Source of the DNA: Saccharina japonica
Lineage: Eukaryota > Sar > Phaeophyceae > Laminariales > Laminariaceae
Assembly (NCBI GenBank): GCA_008828725.1
Contig: MEHQ01003871.1
Location: forward strand, 1-64,000
DNA: 64,000 nt
Reading direction: 5' to 3'
Shown piece after piece: positions 21,905 through 31,934 of the stretch. A model generated the notes under the pieces. The model worked only from the letters and a program-made list of their open reading frames with translations. It was not told where the DNA came from and did not search any database. Made by a program: the position numbers and the translations under genes. How positions within the stretch are numbered: the first letter of the stretch is position 1; each line of letters begins with the position of its first letter.

Positions 21905-23625
21905 GCCAGGTGAGCAAACCCGTCCTCGAAGTCGTGACGGAGGTTGTCCGGACGTAAGTGGAACATCTTGATGTTCGCTGCTGACGCCCTCCGTCGGCGA
22001 ATCCCTAGCCCATTCATCGTGACGATGTAGCTGAGTCTTGGTAAGACAACTTCAGTCACCTCCCAAGGTCCGGTCCAGTGCTCGTGGGCTAGTTTATGAT
22101 GTATCCTCTCCTTTGCCATCGCAGACTCCGCCTCCTTCACCAGCACCTTGTCCCCGACAACAACACGGGTTCCTACCGAGGTCCGACCGATTCCAGCATT
22201 CCGACTCTCACGAGTTTTCTGCCTGTCATCATGCCTTTTCAATAGAGCCACCGGTACATTCCATACCTCCTTGTACGCTTGACGTTTGTCGGCCACGTAA
22301 CTGTGCATACTGCCCCTGAAATCACCACCATCGATCTCGGGGTGCGTAGCATCAAGTTGCGTGCGAGCATCACGACCGAAGAAAAGACGGAAGGGAGTTG
22401 GCTTCCCTGGCAAGTGCAGGTCCGGCGTGGTACGATGGATCCACAATGCCGGTTGTAGGTACTCGTCCCATCTGCGAGGCCAGGTCTTGCACAGTTCTCC
22501 TAGTGTTTCATGTAGCCACCCCCCCAGTTTCTCCACCGTCCCCTGCGCACGAGGATGGTCGGCAGGCCCATAGGCGATGGTCACGTTCAACCACTTGCAT
22601 AAGTGTTGCATCACCTCTGCCGTGAACTCGGATCCCGGATCACTGCGAACATACAGCGGTAGCCCAAAAGTAAGCATCACTTCAAGCAGTTTCTTGGCTA
22701 CTCCGAGTGCTTCTTTCGTGGGGAGTGGGAAGGCAAACAATACCTTGCTGACTTTTTCGACTGCCACCAGTAGAACCTTGTTTCCTGCGTCCGACTTCAC
22801 CCCCATGTCCTGGATGTCGACCTCGAGTACCTCCCCGGGTCGCTGAAACCTTGCCGGTAGTATGGCAACCCGTTGATTCGCTGATCGTTTGCGACGCCTG
22901 CACCCACACGAGAGGAAGTAGTCTCTCACGTCCCTGATGAGGGTGGGCCAACAATACCGACGACCAATCAAGGCTGTAGTTGTCGCCGTCTCTGGATGCC
23001 CGTAGGTGCTGTGTGCCAGCGCCATAATCCCTGGAACGAGATATTGGGGAACTGCAAGTCGTGGAACCTTTCCCAGAGATGCTGCCCACACGAGGTCGTT
23101 GTCGTCCATCACATATTCGCCACCTCCTGCTCCTCGGTTTCCCACTTGCTGGAGTTCTTTCCGAATCCTGCCAAGTACCATATCTTCGCACTGCCTCTGC
23201 ATCAGTTGTGGCGTATCCTGGAGAATCGCTGTCACTCTTTCCAGCATGGACGGCTCCGACCGCTGGGACCCCTTGGCCCCTTTCCCTGATCCGCTTGAAC
23301 GGCTGCTTGTGTCCTTCAGTGATTCCTCCAAAGGGTCTCGTTGCCGTTTCGGTTTCGGGATGGGCTCTCTCTGTCCCTTGCGTGTTCGTGGGCGATCAAC
23401 TTCCACTGGTAGCTCAGTAGTAGTGATTGCCTGCGCCGGTGCATTCTCCATCTCCTCCTCCTCAGGTAACGGCGGTTCTGCCTCCCAGACAACCTCCGGC
23501 TCCTGGGAAGTGGCCTTCGCCTGTGATCTCGTGACCGCTCTCGTCACCCCAAAGACTTCTGCTGCTGCGAGATAATCTTCGAACACCATGCAGGCCAATC
23601 CTTCCAGTTCCACGACGTCTGGCAC
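21865..23625 (-). CDS. Gypsy integrase (element A), long open frame
   Basis: A 586-residue open frame. Residues ~60-130 are a basic, Pro/Glu-rich linker. About 195-250 is a zinc-binding-like region (HSTYGHPE ... SCGCRRRK). About 265-395 is the catalytic core with VDIQDMG (Asp), RSDPGSEF (Asp) and GTVEKLG (Glu), giving D-D-E. Near 525 is WTGPWEV, a GPY/F-type C-terminal module. The product would insert element cDNA into chromosomal DNA in the nucleus. The listed ATG is simply the first in the frame; in a functional copy integrase would be cleaved from a longer Pol polyprotein. The frame ends by running out of register just before the chromodomain-like module (continuous in B), so the C-terminus is a frameshift product. 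Confidence 0.85.
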   Translation of the reverse strand: MPDVVELEGLACMVFEDYLAAAEVFGVTRAVTRSQAKATSQEPEVVWEAEPPLPEEEEMENAPAQAITTTELPVEVDRPRTRKGQREPIPKPKRQRDPLEESLKDTSSRSSGSGKGAKGSQRSEPSMLERVTAILQDTPQLMQRQCEDMVLGRIRKELQQVGNRGAGGGEYVMDDNDLVWAASLGKVPRLAVPQYLVPGIMALAHSTYGHPETATTTALIGRRYCWPTLIRDVRDYFLSCGCRRRKRSANQRVAILPARFQRPGEVLEVDIQDMGVKSDAGNKVLLVAVEKVSKVLFAFPLPTKEALGVAKKLLEVMLTFGLPLYVRSDPGSEFTAEVMQHLCKWLNVTIAYGPADHPRAQGTVEKLGGWLHETLGELCKTWPRRWDEYLQPALWIHRTTPDLHLPGKPTPFRLFFGRDARTQLDATHPEIDGGDFRGSMHSYVADKRQAYKEVWNVPVALLKRHDDRQKTRESRNAGIGRTSVGTRVVVGDKVLVKEAESAMAKERIHHKLAHEHWTGPWEVTEVVLPRLSYIVTMNGLGIRRRRASAANIKMFHLRPDNLRHDFEDGFAHLAWGVASDLRSCRL

Positions 23626-23639
23626 CCGTTTTCCCAGTA

Positions 23640-24620
23640 AGCCTTGAACAACTAGTTCAAATACACTGCTCGTAGCATTGGAGGAGACGTGAAATCTGCG
23701 ATGACGTTCGCCGCTGCTCTTTGGCTGACCGTCTGCGGGATCACATAGTGTTGCTGTTATGTGGTGATCTTGGCGTAGTCGTTGAAGTGCAACTCCTCAG
23801 CTTCTTCAAGGCGTGCCACATCCGCTGGGGGTGCGACATACCCTTCGGTTGGCTTTTCCCCCATGATGTGACCACGGTTGAAAGAGATGATGGGTTCGTT
23901 GAACGAATAAATCGCTCGCTCTCCGACACCTCTCTTCAGGAAGTATGCACTTCTTCGTCCCAGAAATTCCCCCAATTCCTGAACTGGTTGCTTTACCTTC
24001 TCCAACCTCCGCTTCCAAACGGTCAGCTTCTCCTTCGTGGCAAGGCCTCCCTTGATTCCTACCACGAAGTCCGTTTCCTCCTCCACGGAATCCCTACTTG
24101 GCTCGCCAATATCTCCGCCTTGTCCACGATGTATGACTCTCGTTCCAAAGTGGGGAGAATCTCGTCGTTCCATTCCGTCGTTCGCAGAAGGTTGCCCAAA
24201 CATTCGAGTATAAAAACTCGCGCGTCTGAGGCGATGGAAGCTTGGGCTAAGCTGCTCGCCCCGGATCCTCCTCCCTTCTCTCGCACCCCTTCAAACCTCC
24301 TGCAGGCGTCACCGACCACCACGTCTGGTTTCACCTCTCTCAACATGCTTAGGCATTCCTGCGACCCTGTTGTCACCCTAAGTAGCCTCGCACCGTTGTC
24401 CAGTCCGTTTGCTCTGATGCATTCCAGTGCTGTCCAGTCCTGGTCTACCCAGTCCTGGTCTACCGCTCCTCTGACCGTCAGCAATCCCTCCGATGCAAGG
24501 ATGCTGCCTTCCCCCCCACGGTCGAACATGACTACCACTGGAAGCTCCGGTGCAATAACAAGCTCGGCCTGTTGAGTAACTGTCTCAGATGGGTCTGCGG
24601 GTGTGAATGCGACGGCTGCC
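23640..24620 (-). pseudogene. C5-cytosine DNA methyltransferase domain, element A
   Basis: In the minus frame 24664-24059 I see the ordered motifs of C5-methyltransferases. LPVVVMFDRGGEGS (24503-24526 for FDRGGEGS) is like motif I. GAVDQDW followed by ALECIRAN is like motif II. DVVVGDACRRF, with Cys at 24302-24304, is at motif IV. FILECLGNLL (24190-24216) is at motif VI (Glu). VGIPWRRKRT (near 24070-24100) is motif VIII. A one-base deletion near 24067 then shifts the frame. The sequence continues as DFVVGIKGG, a variable target-recognition-like stretch, and weak motif IX/X regions to about 23640. Such enzymes move a methyl group from S-adenosylmethionine to cytosine. Oddities: GDAC replaces the usual PPC, and five codons are duplicated after motif II. 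It lies between RNase H and integrase. Confidence 0.7.
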
Positions 24621-24679
24621 AGCATTACAAGACTTTGAGTACTAGTTTCGTCCACACCTTCCACTCCTAAGTTTTCGTC

Positions 24680-25010
24680 TTGCTGGCATACGCGATCACC
24701 TTCTCCACTCCTTCGGTGCTTTACGTTAGCACCGCCTCTGCTCCTATCTCACTGGCGTCGGTGTACAGCAAGAACGGTTATGTCCACACCGGCAGGGCTA
24801 AAATTGGAGGTGACGTCAAAGCCTCGATAAGCGCAATAAAAGCCTTGTTCTGTTCTTCTCCCCACGGAACTTTCTCTTTCTTCGCTCTCTTGGTTCTGAA
24901 CCTTGGATCTCTCAGCAAATCGGAAATGGGCGCCACCACTTTGCTATAATCTCGAAGCAGCCCCCAATGGTCTTCAAGGGTTTTCGACGGGCCACATCCA
25001 CCGTGGGGAT
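24680..25010 (-). pseudogene. RT thumb/RNase H remnant, element A
   Basis: The minus strand carries the RT end (VVAPISDLLR) and the start of RNase H (LLYTDASEIGA). Compared with element B, about 370 bp of RNase H downstream and about 225 bp plus the catalytic half of RT upstream are missing; one junction is GCTATAAT followed by CTCGAAGCAG near 24949. The short RT-proximal piece ends at TTTTCGACGGG (about 24990). With these deletions the copy cannot make reverse transcriptase. Confidence 0.75.
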
Positions 25011-25484
25011 TTCGCTCGGAGTATCTGCGATTTCACCACCTTTGTCGAGGTACTCCGGTGGTCTATCCTTGTCTTTCTCCTTGATCACCTCATCCTGTTC
25101 TGGGCCTGTCGGTTCCTCCGGCACCGGGTTCATGAGTGACTTCATGCGTTCCCGATCGTAATTGTTGACAGCGTAAACCGTCGCAACCACGATGCCCCCC
25201 TGGATCTTCACGTTATCCTGGGTAACATTCGACAACTTGCATTGGAGCGGCATACCCGGGAACCATCACAGTGCTCCCCTTGGTACTCCTAGATCCACTC
25301 CTAGCTTAAGATCATAGCGGTTAGTTGGCTCTACCACTACGAGCTGTTGTACTTGAGGTTGAGGGCCTTTGACAAAATCATCTACCCGGATACTAGTACC
25401 TCCCTGAACCTCTACGTCTTTCGCAATGCGTAGTTTCCAGTGCAGAGTGCCTTCGTCCTCCCATACAGAGCTTCCTAACTCCAT
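25011..25484 (-). pseudogene. Protease-RT linker of element A
   Basis: Two minus frames (25484-25266 and 25253-24912) encode a probably beta-rich segment. It includes VEVQGGTSIRVDDF, VVVEPTNRYDL and NVKIQGGIVVATVYAVNNYD. Gypsy Pol proteins commonly have such a strand-rich linker between protease and RT. One in-frame stop (TAG after the first frame) separates the pieces. Element B lacks this region. Confidence 0.5.
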
Positions 25485-25511
25485 AATCCCCGCCGGAATC
25501 TTAGGTTCCTC

Positions 25512-25985
25512 CTACTGTTCCGATTCTTGCTCGTCTGTCGATGGTTTCACCGCGCAATAGTGGTCCCACTCGGCATACATCGCTCCTGTTGCAGCCTCTC
25601 TGACCTGCTTCGGGGCGAATGGTACCCACGATGAAGATGGTGTCGGCCGGAAACCCTCCTCACCATCGAAACTGATGATACTTCGATGAGCCATCATGAA
25701 CGCAGCCCCAAGCACCATCGCGTACGGAAGTTCTTTCACCACCCGGAACTTCACACGGAAGATCTGGTCGACCGGGGCAAAGACCAGCGGTAGCAAGCAC
25801 GAGCCTACCACTTCCATCGGGGTTACGGCGCTGTTCTTTGGGTTTGCTGCGCTGAGTAGGCCCTTTCCCGTTGGACTCACCAGCGAGTTTGCCCAAACAT
25901 TACGTTCCTCAATGGACACGATGAACTGACGTGACACGTAGTTTCCGCCGACCCAGTATCCACCAGCACCGCAATCGGAAGTCGC
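25512..25985 (-). pseudogene. Aspartic protease, element A
   Basis: PIAVLVDTGS at 25949-25975 is the D-T-G-S active site of a retropepsin; the protease would cut the Gag-Pol polyprotein. A single-base loss directly after DTGS shifts the frame. The continuing frame (25937-25512, 141 residues) reads NYVSRQFIV, FRVKFRVVKELPYAMVLGAAF and HRSIISFDGEEGF, matching the body of a gypsy protease including the hydrophobic (A/I)xLG-type flap partner. Absent from element B, which is deleted here. Confidence 0.8.
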
Positions 25986-26029
25986 CGGCTGGGGTGTTCG
26001 AGAGCCTCCTCACCGCTCCCGGTGCAGCG

Positions 26030-26860
26030 CCGACTCGTAAGCGCTCTCCCGTCCTTCTACCCCCATTTCCTTGACTAGGTGGTCGACCATGCGTTAGGCG
26101 TCTTTAGAGTACCCCCCGGTTATGCCGTATAACGGATTAAGCTGTCCGACCCGCGATCCATCAGTTCCTAGTGGGATGGGTGGTTGTCCTTCCTGGGGTC
26201 CCCACCCCTGCATCATGGGTTGACCACCCCACGGTGCCTGCCACCCCTGAGTTCCCGCTGGTCTCATGAACCCTGGCTGCTGTTGACCAGTGAACCCTGA
26301 CTGCTGTTGATCAGCGAACCCTGGCTGCTGTTGACCAGCGAACCCTGGCTGCTGTTCACCAGCGAACCCTGGCTGCTGTTGACAGCGAACCCTGGCTGCT
26401 GTTGGCTAGCGAACCCTGGTCGTTGTTTCCGCGTCGGCCTTGGCACCATCGGAGGTCCCCACCGTGATCTAGGGCTCGGTTGTGCTTCTCTTGGGGCTAC
26501 CTGTGGACCCCATCGTCCTCCGACTCCAAAGGGCGACCGTAGAGGGGGAGGGGCCATCTCATTATACCCGCTTCCCGCTCCTACAGGATTTGCCGGTCCT
26601 GTTGCCCCTTGTCTTGCACCACCCTGCGGACCCCATCCAACCTGACCGTCCTGTGGTGGGCCTCCAGCCTGCTCGCTCTGTGGCGGGCCCCCCTGTGGCG
26701 GGCCTCCCCTCGGATAAGGTCCAATAAAAGGTCCCAAAAAAGGTCCTCCTCTTCCTGCCATGGCCGTTTGATGACCCTGTTACGTTCTTCCCTTCCATCA
26801 CTCCCCCCCCCCTCCCCGGGACGCCGCCCGTTTCCCTTTGACGAAACATCTCGCTTTGCT
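26030..26860 (-). pseudogene. Gag fragment of element A (Pro/Gln/Gly-rich)
   Basis: The segment nearest protease reads as VDHLVKEMG and matches element B gag. Upstream is a Gly/Pro/Gln-rich part: GRGGPFLGPFIGPYPRGG, RSRWGPPMVPRPTR and an array of QQQPGFA units. One 23-bp unit in an otherwise 24-bp array shifts the frame to repeats of NSSQGSLV. Gag would form the virus-like particle. Element A is deleted between gag and protease relative to B. Confidence 0.6.
26266..26420. repeat. 24-bp tandem repeat in gag
   Basis: About six units of AACCCTGGCTGCTGTTGACC plus AGCG. One unit is a base short. Element B has about 3.5 units (62262-62350), so the array length varies between copies. Confidence 0.9.
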
Positions 26861-26879
26861 GTCCTGTAGAGCAAGATGA

Positions 26880-27046
26880 ACTCGACGTCGCTGTGTTGTA
26901 CCCGATGTACTCGACGAAGCTGTGCAGTACACGACGGACTCGACGACGCTGTGTTGTACCCGATGTACTCGACGAAGCTGTGCAGTACACGACGGACTCG
27001 ACGACGCTGTGTTGTACCCGATGTACTCGACGAAGCTGCGCAGTGC
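26880..27046. repeat. 29/58-bp tandem array
   Basis: Three 58-bp periods, each made of two related 29-bp halves (ACTCGACGAAGCTGTGCAGT... and ACTCGACGACGCTGTGTTGT...). Neither 29 nor 58 is a multiple of three, so all frames show repeating STSGTTQRRR-like and RRVLHSFVEY-like peptides. No matching array is seen in element B. Confidence 0.95.
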
Positions 27047-28110
27047 AAGGCGAATATGGTGTCCAACGATGTAGTCCAGGGAGACAAGTGGAGTTCAGGG
27101 GATCGACAACGTCTAGTAACACCGGGTTGTCTCCATCAAACGGGCATAAACAGTGGCTCGGGACAATATGGGTGGGAAAAGGTTTGGAGTACATGTATAT
27201 CTACCTTCCTGATTTATTGAAAGTTGTCCTACTTACCATAAAAAAACATATATATATGCAACCCTTCGAAAGCTCGAGTCTTCACTAACATAGTAACGTA
27301 TGGAATCCCCTAGGTATCTAAGACGCATCAATCTCATTGTAGGCATTAGCTATATCATCCTTTACACATTATCTCTACGAATCTGGAACAGTAGAACCTA
27401 TAATTTGGTAAACATCTATCGAGGTATGAACATCCATTAATAGAGTAACAATCGATAAAGGTTTCAGGGTCTACATATATTCATGTATAACTATTAGTAG
27501 TAATTTTCTATGCATCTTCGAAAGTATTGGTATAGTAGCTCCCCGAATGCATGTAGCTCCGCTGTATGTAGTAATTCTCATGACTTGTTTAGCTCCACTA
27601 ACATCTGACATATAATTTTGTTTCCATTGACTAATATCAATGCATTCTCTACAATCCTCGAAATTCCAACGTACTGTTATCGAGCTTCCCCCGTTCCCGA
27701 CTCCCTATGATAATATCTCTAAACGATGTTTCCAATTCCGGTAAGTTCTCGGCATGACAAAGAGCAGCTAAAGAAAGGCTTACATTCCCCATACAGAATT
27801 GAAAACTAGAACCAGTTTGCAGTATCACTACCCCTGAAACACCTGTGAGAACGACCTTGCAGAGCCTGTAGAACCTGCGAAGAAAATCACCATCACAAAG
27901 GCTAAAACCAAATTGCCTGCAAAAAGCCAAACTGCCTGCAAAAAGCCCTTGTCTTGTGATCGTTCTTAGTATGCAACAAGTGTAGATCAACCAACAAACC
28001 CGAACTCATTTTCAACCTGTATGATGAACGTAGGCACTTTCCTGTAGTGATTTTTCACGCAACAAGTACTTAAACGAAGTCGGACAAACGAAAATGCGAC
28101 CCACAGACTT
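27047..28110. other. 5' part of element A, no recognised product
   Basis: Possible gag N-terminal or leader DNA. A 113-residue minus frame at 27990-27649 has no domain I recognise. AT-rich from 27200. Confidence 0.35.
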
Positions 28111-28537
28111 GTACAGTAATTGGCAATCCTCCAAACCAATCGATTATTCCACATTGACTCAATTTAATTCCCAAACAAATCAATCAATCGATACCTCACA
28201 CTATACAAGGCGCAATAAACAAGTATCCCCAAAAATAATATATACATATAATACTCTATACTCATAAACGTGCTCTATTTTGACTATATATACAGCAGTA
28301 GTAGGTACATGTACGAGTAAATGGTGTGTAATATTTTAAAAACGAAATCATAAAACGAAATCATAATTTCACTCCGTTCTCACCATCCTGCCTGGACATA
28401 CATAGACGGACAAGGAATCTTTTTAAAACGAGATCATAAAACGAAATAATAATATCACTATATTATACACATATTACTGGCTTAACGGTTAGACATGAGC
28501 AGACACCCCCCGAGCTTGACAGTAGACAATGCTTACG
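28111..28537. repeat. Leader segment shared by elements A and B
   Basis: Matches 63475-63817 over most of its length, including CCTCCAAACCAATCGATTAT, CATATAATACTCTATACTCA and CCGTTCTCACCATCCTGCCT. It lies between gag and the 5' LTR, so it is element 5' leader. Confidence 0.8.
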
Positions 28538-29768
28538 TACTTGATTGAATACCTAAACAAAAATAAATGAATGTCTTGCGGAGCAATTCACGAATTAGTT
28601 AATTTCCCCTACCGATGCACACAATGTCCTCAGCCACACCTCGCCACTTCGACAGCAAGCATGTATATGCATACGAGCTTGTTGGGACTCGTACGAGTAT
28701 AACGGTAGGCTGTGGTTGCTGTATTGTTGCTGCAGCACGTACGTATCATTTTTCGTTGGGGATGGATCATCCATATACTGCAACCTGTTTTTTCATGCAA
28801 ACAATCCGCCAGATGATACATATATCCTACATGCTCCCACGCATTGCTTTCAACACCGTCGATAGCCCTACACAAGATCGTTCCAATGAGCCTAGTTTCA
28901 TGCCGAGGTTCAAACTGTAGCGCTCGCGGTGGCCAAATAGCAGACGAAAATCAAAACTCGAAAACTCGAACAACCCCGTAACCCGTATCAAGAAAACCTC
29001 CGCAAGACTTGGAAACCTACCAAGTTTCTGTTTCTATCGCCTGCGTGTCTGCGTGTGGGGCTTTATTGAAGCGCATGGTGTTCGTGACACCTGTGATAAC
29101 CTGTCAGAATAAAAACTCGAACATCCTACAAAACCATATGCATGTACAGATCTACGCGTACGTACGAGTATGTACAGTGTGTATATCATATCTAGCTCTC
29201 TCTATCTACGAGCGACAGGCTGTTCCACATACGTACTATTACGAGTATTTACGTACAGCAGTACGACCCCTTATCGAACAGCTGCCCATGGATGACAACA
29301 GATTTTAGATAAGAGCGACAGAGCGACTACCCCAAGCAAAGGCAGTAACATTTACAACACCCCTAAGCAGAGGCAGTCACATTTACAGCAGCTACATATA
29401 GCATTGCTCAGGTACAAGTAGATTGAGTACGATGTCTGCATGAAGAGTGTAGAGCGAAACAATAGAGCCTGCAGGAGCACAAGAAAGGAGAGCATCTCAA
29501 GACCAGAAAATCTGCCAGGCGCTCTACTTGAAGCAAGAAGCAAAGATGGCTTAGATTGCTGCTGTATTCCTACCTGTGAGTCAAACGAGAGGATCAACCT
29601 GTAAACAATCCCATAAAATCATTCATGTTTAGACTGCCTAGTATATTTACATTATTTTATGAGCTTGAATAAAAAAGATGGCCTGCTGCTTTATTTCTAC
29701 ATGCTGCTGTACCTGTACATTTGAGTCAACCTGTAAACGTCCCCACGCAAATCTCAGCTGAAGCCCCA
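28538..29768. other. 5' leader of element A adjoining the primer-binding site
   Basis: No product recognised. Near-duplicate 30-bp stretches (AGGCAGTAACATTTACA and AGGCAGTCACATTTACA) lie near 29340-29390. Immediately inside the 5' LTR the minus strand reads TGGGGCTTCAGCTGAG. It begins with TGG as a tRNA primer-binding site does, although I cannot name the tRNA. Confidence 0.45.
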
Positions 29769-30231
29769 TGTAACGAAGGATAAGAGCTATCAAAGACGTA
29801 CGTACTCAGGTCTTCAATCCCCTGTCCCCAGTCTCTTACCACTTCTTGTTCGTTTCCTTCCGTGATGGCTTCAGGTTGGTTCGTCCGTCTCGTGTCTCAA
29901 CAGCTTCCTGCAAAGGCCAGTCTTCTGCCTGCGAACTCCAGACTTGTTTCAAGCAATCCTCCTCCGAGCTCTAGTGCTACACAACAGATCTCCGTATGTA
30001 ACCTTCAACAATACGTTGCGGTAACGATAGCTATGCTCAGACTCCGTACGCAGTCATTCAAGCTCATATCAGACCAAGTTCTCTTCCTTTTTCCCTTTTT
30101 GGTATTGTGTGTTTTTAGGTTTGTTTTGACTGACCGAGAACGGAGCCCTCTAGGCTGACTGTAGTTGTACAGTCCTAGGAAGCATTATGCTACGTACGTC
30201 TTTTCCATTACGTACGTGCCAATCCGCCGCA
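29769..30231 (-). repeat. 5' LTR of gypsy element A
   Basis: 463-bp partner of 20554-21016. It would carry the promoter of the minus-strand element transcript. Followed by TAAT, matching the left flank. Confidence 0.9.
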
Positions 30232-30315
30232 TAATTAATTATCCCCCCCCATACCACGAACAACTTCGGAATAATACCCGTACAGTCTTATAAAACCACT
30301 CTACGTATCGTACCA

Positions 30316-30606
30316 TTAATCACAGCACCCCACGACGCGATCATACTGTACATTGTAAATTGTTTTCCGACGTTGGCATGCTTGACATTCTTGGCACCAT
30401 TTATGTACGTCGCGATTCATAATCAGCCACCAGTATTTCCGGCGGATTCTATCGTTCATAGGTCGGAATGCAAGGTGTCCTCCTGGTAGAAGAGGATCGT
30501 GGTATGCACGTAACACTTGTCCAATGAGGGCATTATGTAGAACTAGCTGATCGCGAAACGTGTTTCTTTTTCGACGGTGACCTGGTGAGTACGAGTTAAA
30601 CAACAA
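30316..30606 (-). pseudogene. Integrase zinc-binding domain of element C
   Basis: The minus frame contains LRAYHDPLLPGGHLAFRPM, RRKYWWLIMNRDVHKWCQEC and QACQRRKT. This is the His-His-Cys-Cys N-terminal domain of gypsy integrases (H...H ... C..C). The recognisable family sequence stops just after QRRKTIYN. The expected continuation (PTGHLPVE and the core) is found at 18490-18073, on the far side of element A and ~2 kb of unassigned DNA. I infer these were once adjacent. Confidence 0.85.
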
Positions 30607-30639
30607 CCCGTGTGTACTGACAAGTACGACATACCGGTA

Positions 30640-31232
30640 GTTTTTAGCGTTTCTTTGTCAGGTAGGTATGCACTAGAGTCAAGTATGTAGTCGATATACT
30701 CTACGTATTCTGCTTGTTGCGTTTCTCGTAGTGTTTCCTAGTCAACCGATTAAAACAAGTTTGTCGCGCTTATTCTCCAGTCTGTGAAACAGACAGGAGT
30801 GGTCATTTGGAAATTCAAAAAGCGTGACAGATAATCAATGAATAAAGTGACCGAGATAATCAAGTGGATAAGTGACCCCCGTAAATCACATCCCGGGTAC
30901 CCCCTCGTCCGCTCGACTCTCAAAACCCGTTCTTGGCGTACAGAAGCAGCGTCGCACTAGTCTTTGCACGCCTCGACAGCCTAGCAAACATCATGCGCCT
31001 CTGCGGAGTATCAGCATCAGAGGTGGGGTGTGTGCGACACGCCGAGGACAGCAGAACGCACCGAGCAGACCAGCACGCAAACACGCCGAGCACTGACTGA
31101 CCTTTGGGAGTTCCACATCTTTGTTGAATCTTTTATTTGAACAAGGGGAAGGGGGGTTGTGATGAGCTGCGAAGGTCGCGGGTATGAGTCTCAAGAGTAC
31201 ATGCCACGCCTCACTAGACCGCCTCGTCAGCT
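30640..31232. other. No recognisable feature
   Basis: DNA between the integrase zinc domain and the tandem duplication. Short frames only. Confidence 0.35.
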
Positions 31233-31934
31233 CGCAACAGCAACGGTGACTCTGAATCGGTACAGCAGCAGCAGCAGCAGGGATAACGTCTTGAATGTTG
31301 AGACCATTCCATTTTTCGATTTGAAAATCGGATTATCAAAAGGCCGTTTCCTATGCGGTTCGATTTCAAACTTCAGATTTATATTTTTCGATGTCAAAAA
31401 CGAAAGCACCGTCCTATCTATGCAGTCCGATAGTGCAAAATCTGACCGGGAATTTTTCGATTTGAGAATCAGATGTCCCAAGTCGTCAGATTTTGGCCTT
31501 TCCGTATACTTATAGACTTTACAGCAGCAGCAGCAGCCTTATTATTTTACGGTTGTTTCTATACTGCTGTATACTCGATACTTCACAACAGCAACTGTGA
31601 CTCTGAATCGGTACAGCAGCAGCAGCAGCAGCAGGGATAACATCTTGCATGTTGCGACCATTCCATTTTTCGATTTGAAAATCGGATTCTCAAAAGGACG
31701 TTTCCTATGCGGTTCGATTTCGAGCTTCAGATTTGTATTTGTCGATGTCAAAAACGAAAGCACCGTCCTATCTATGCAGTCCGATTGTGCAAAATCTGAC
31801 CGGAATTTTGTCGGTTTGAGAATCAGATGGCCCAAGTCGTCAGATTTTGGCCTCTCCGTATACTCACAGATTTTACAGCAGCAGCAGCCTTATTGTTTTA
31901 CGTTTTTTTCTATACTGCTGTATACTCGATACTC
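31233..31934. repeat. 351-bp direct tandem duplication
   Basis: Copy 1 31233-31583, copy 2 31584-31934. Each starts with CAACAGCAAC, a CAG run and GGGATAAC, and ends with a CAG run and ATACTGCTGTATACTCGATA. Open frames persist on both strands: plus FDLKIG.SKGRFLCGSIS and FDVKNESTVLSMQSD; minus MGHLILK. The right end runs into the CTCCGAGTA minisatellite. Function unknown. Confidence 0.9.

Larger units (their letters stand above)
20554..30231 (-). mobile_element. Ty3/gypsy element A carrying a DNA methyltransferase
   Basis: A 9.68-kb LTR element on the minus strand with TAAT target duplications, inserted within element C. Order on the minus strand: LTR, leader, gag, aspartic protease, beta-rich linker, RT/RNase H remnants, C5-methyltransferase region, integrase, chromodomain-like, Tudor-like, LTR. 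Most of RT and much of RNase H are deleted, so it could not replicate alone. Element B (56179 onward) is the same family with different lesions. Conservation of the methyltransferase segment in both copies shows it belongs to the family and is not a one-off insertion. Confidence 0.85.

Noticed and set aside
23006..23575. 189-codon plus-strand frame
   Set aside because: Exact antisense of the integrase frame (21865-23625); GC-rich coding DNA leaves shadow frames open.
26266..27046. CRISPR-like array
   Set aside because: Units are contiguous tandem repeats with no unique spacers, inside a eukaryotic retrotransposon.
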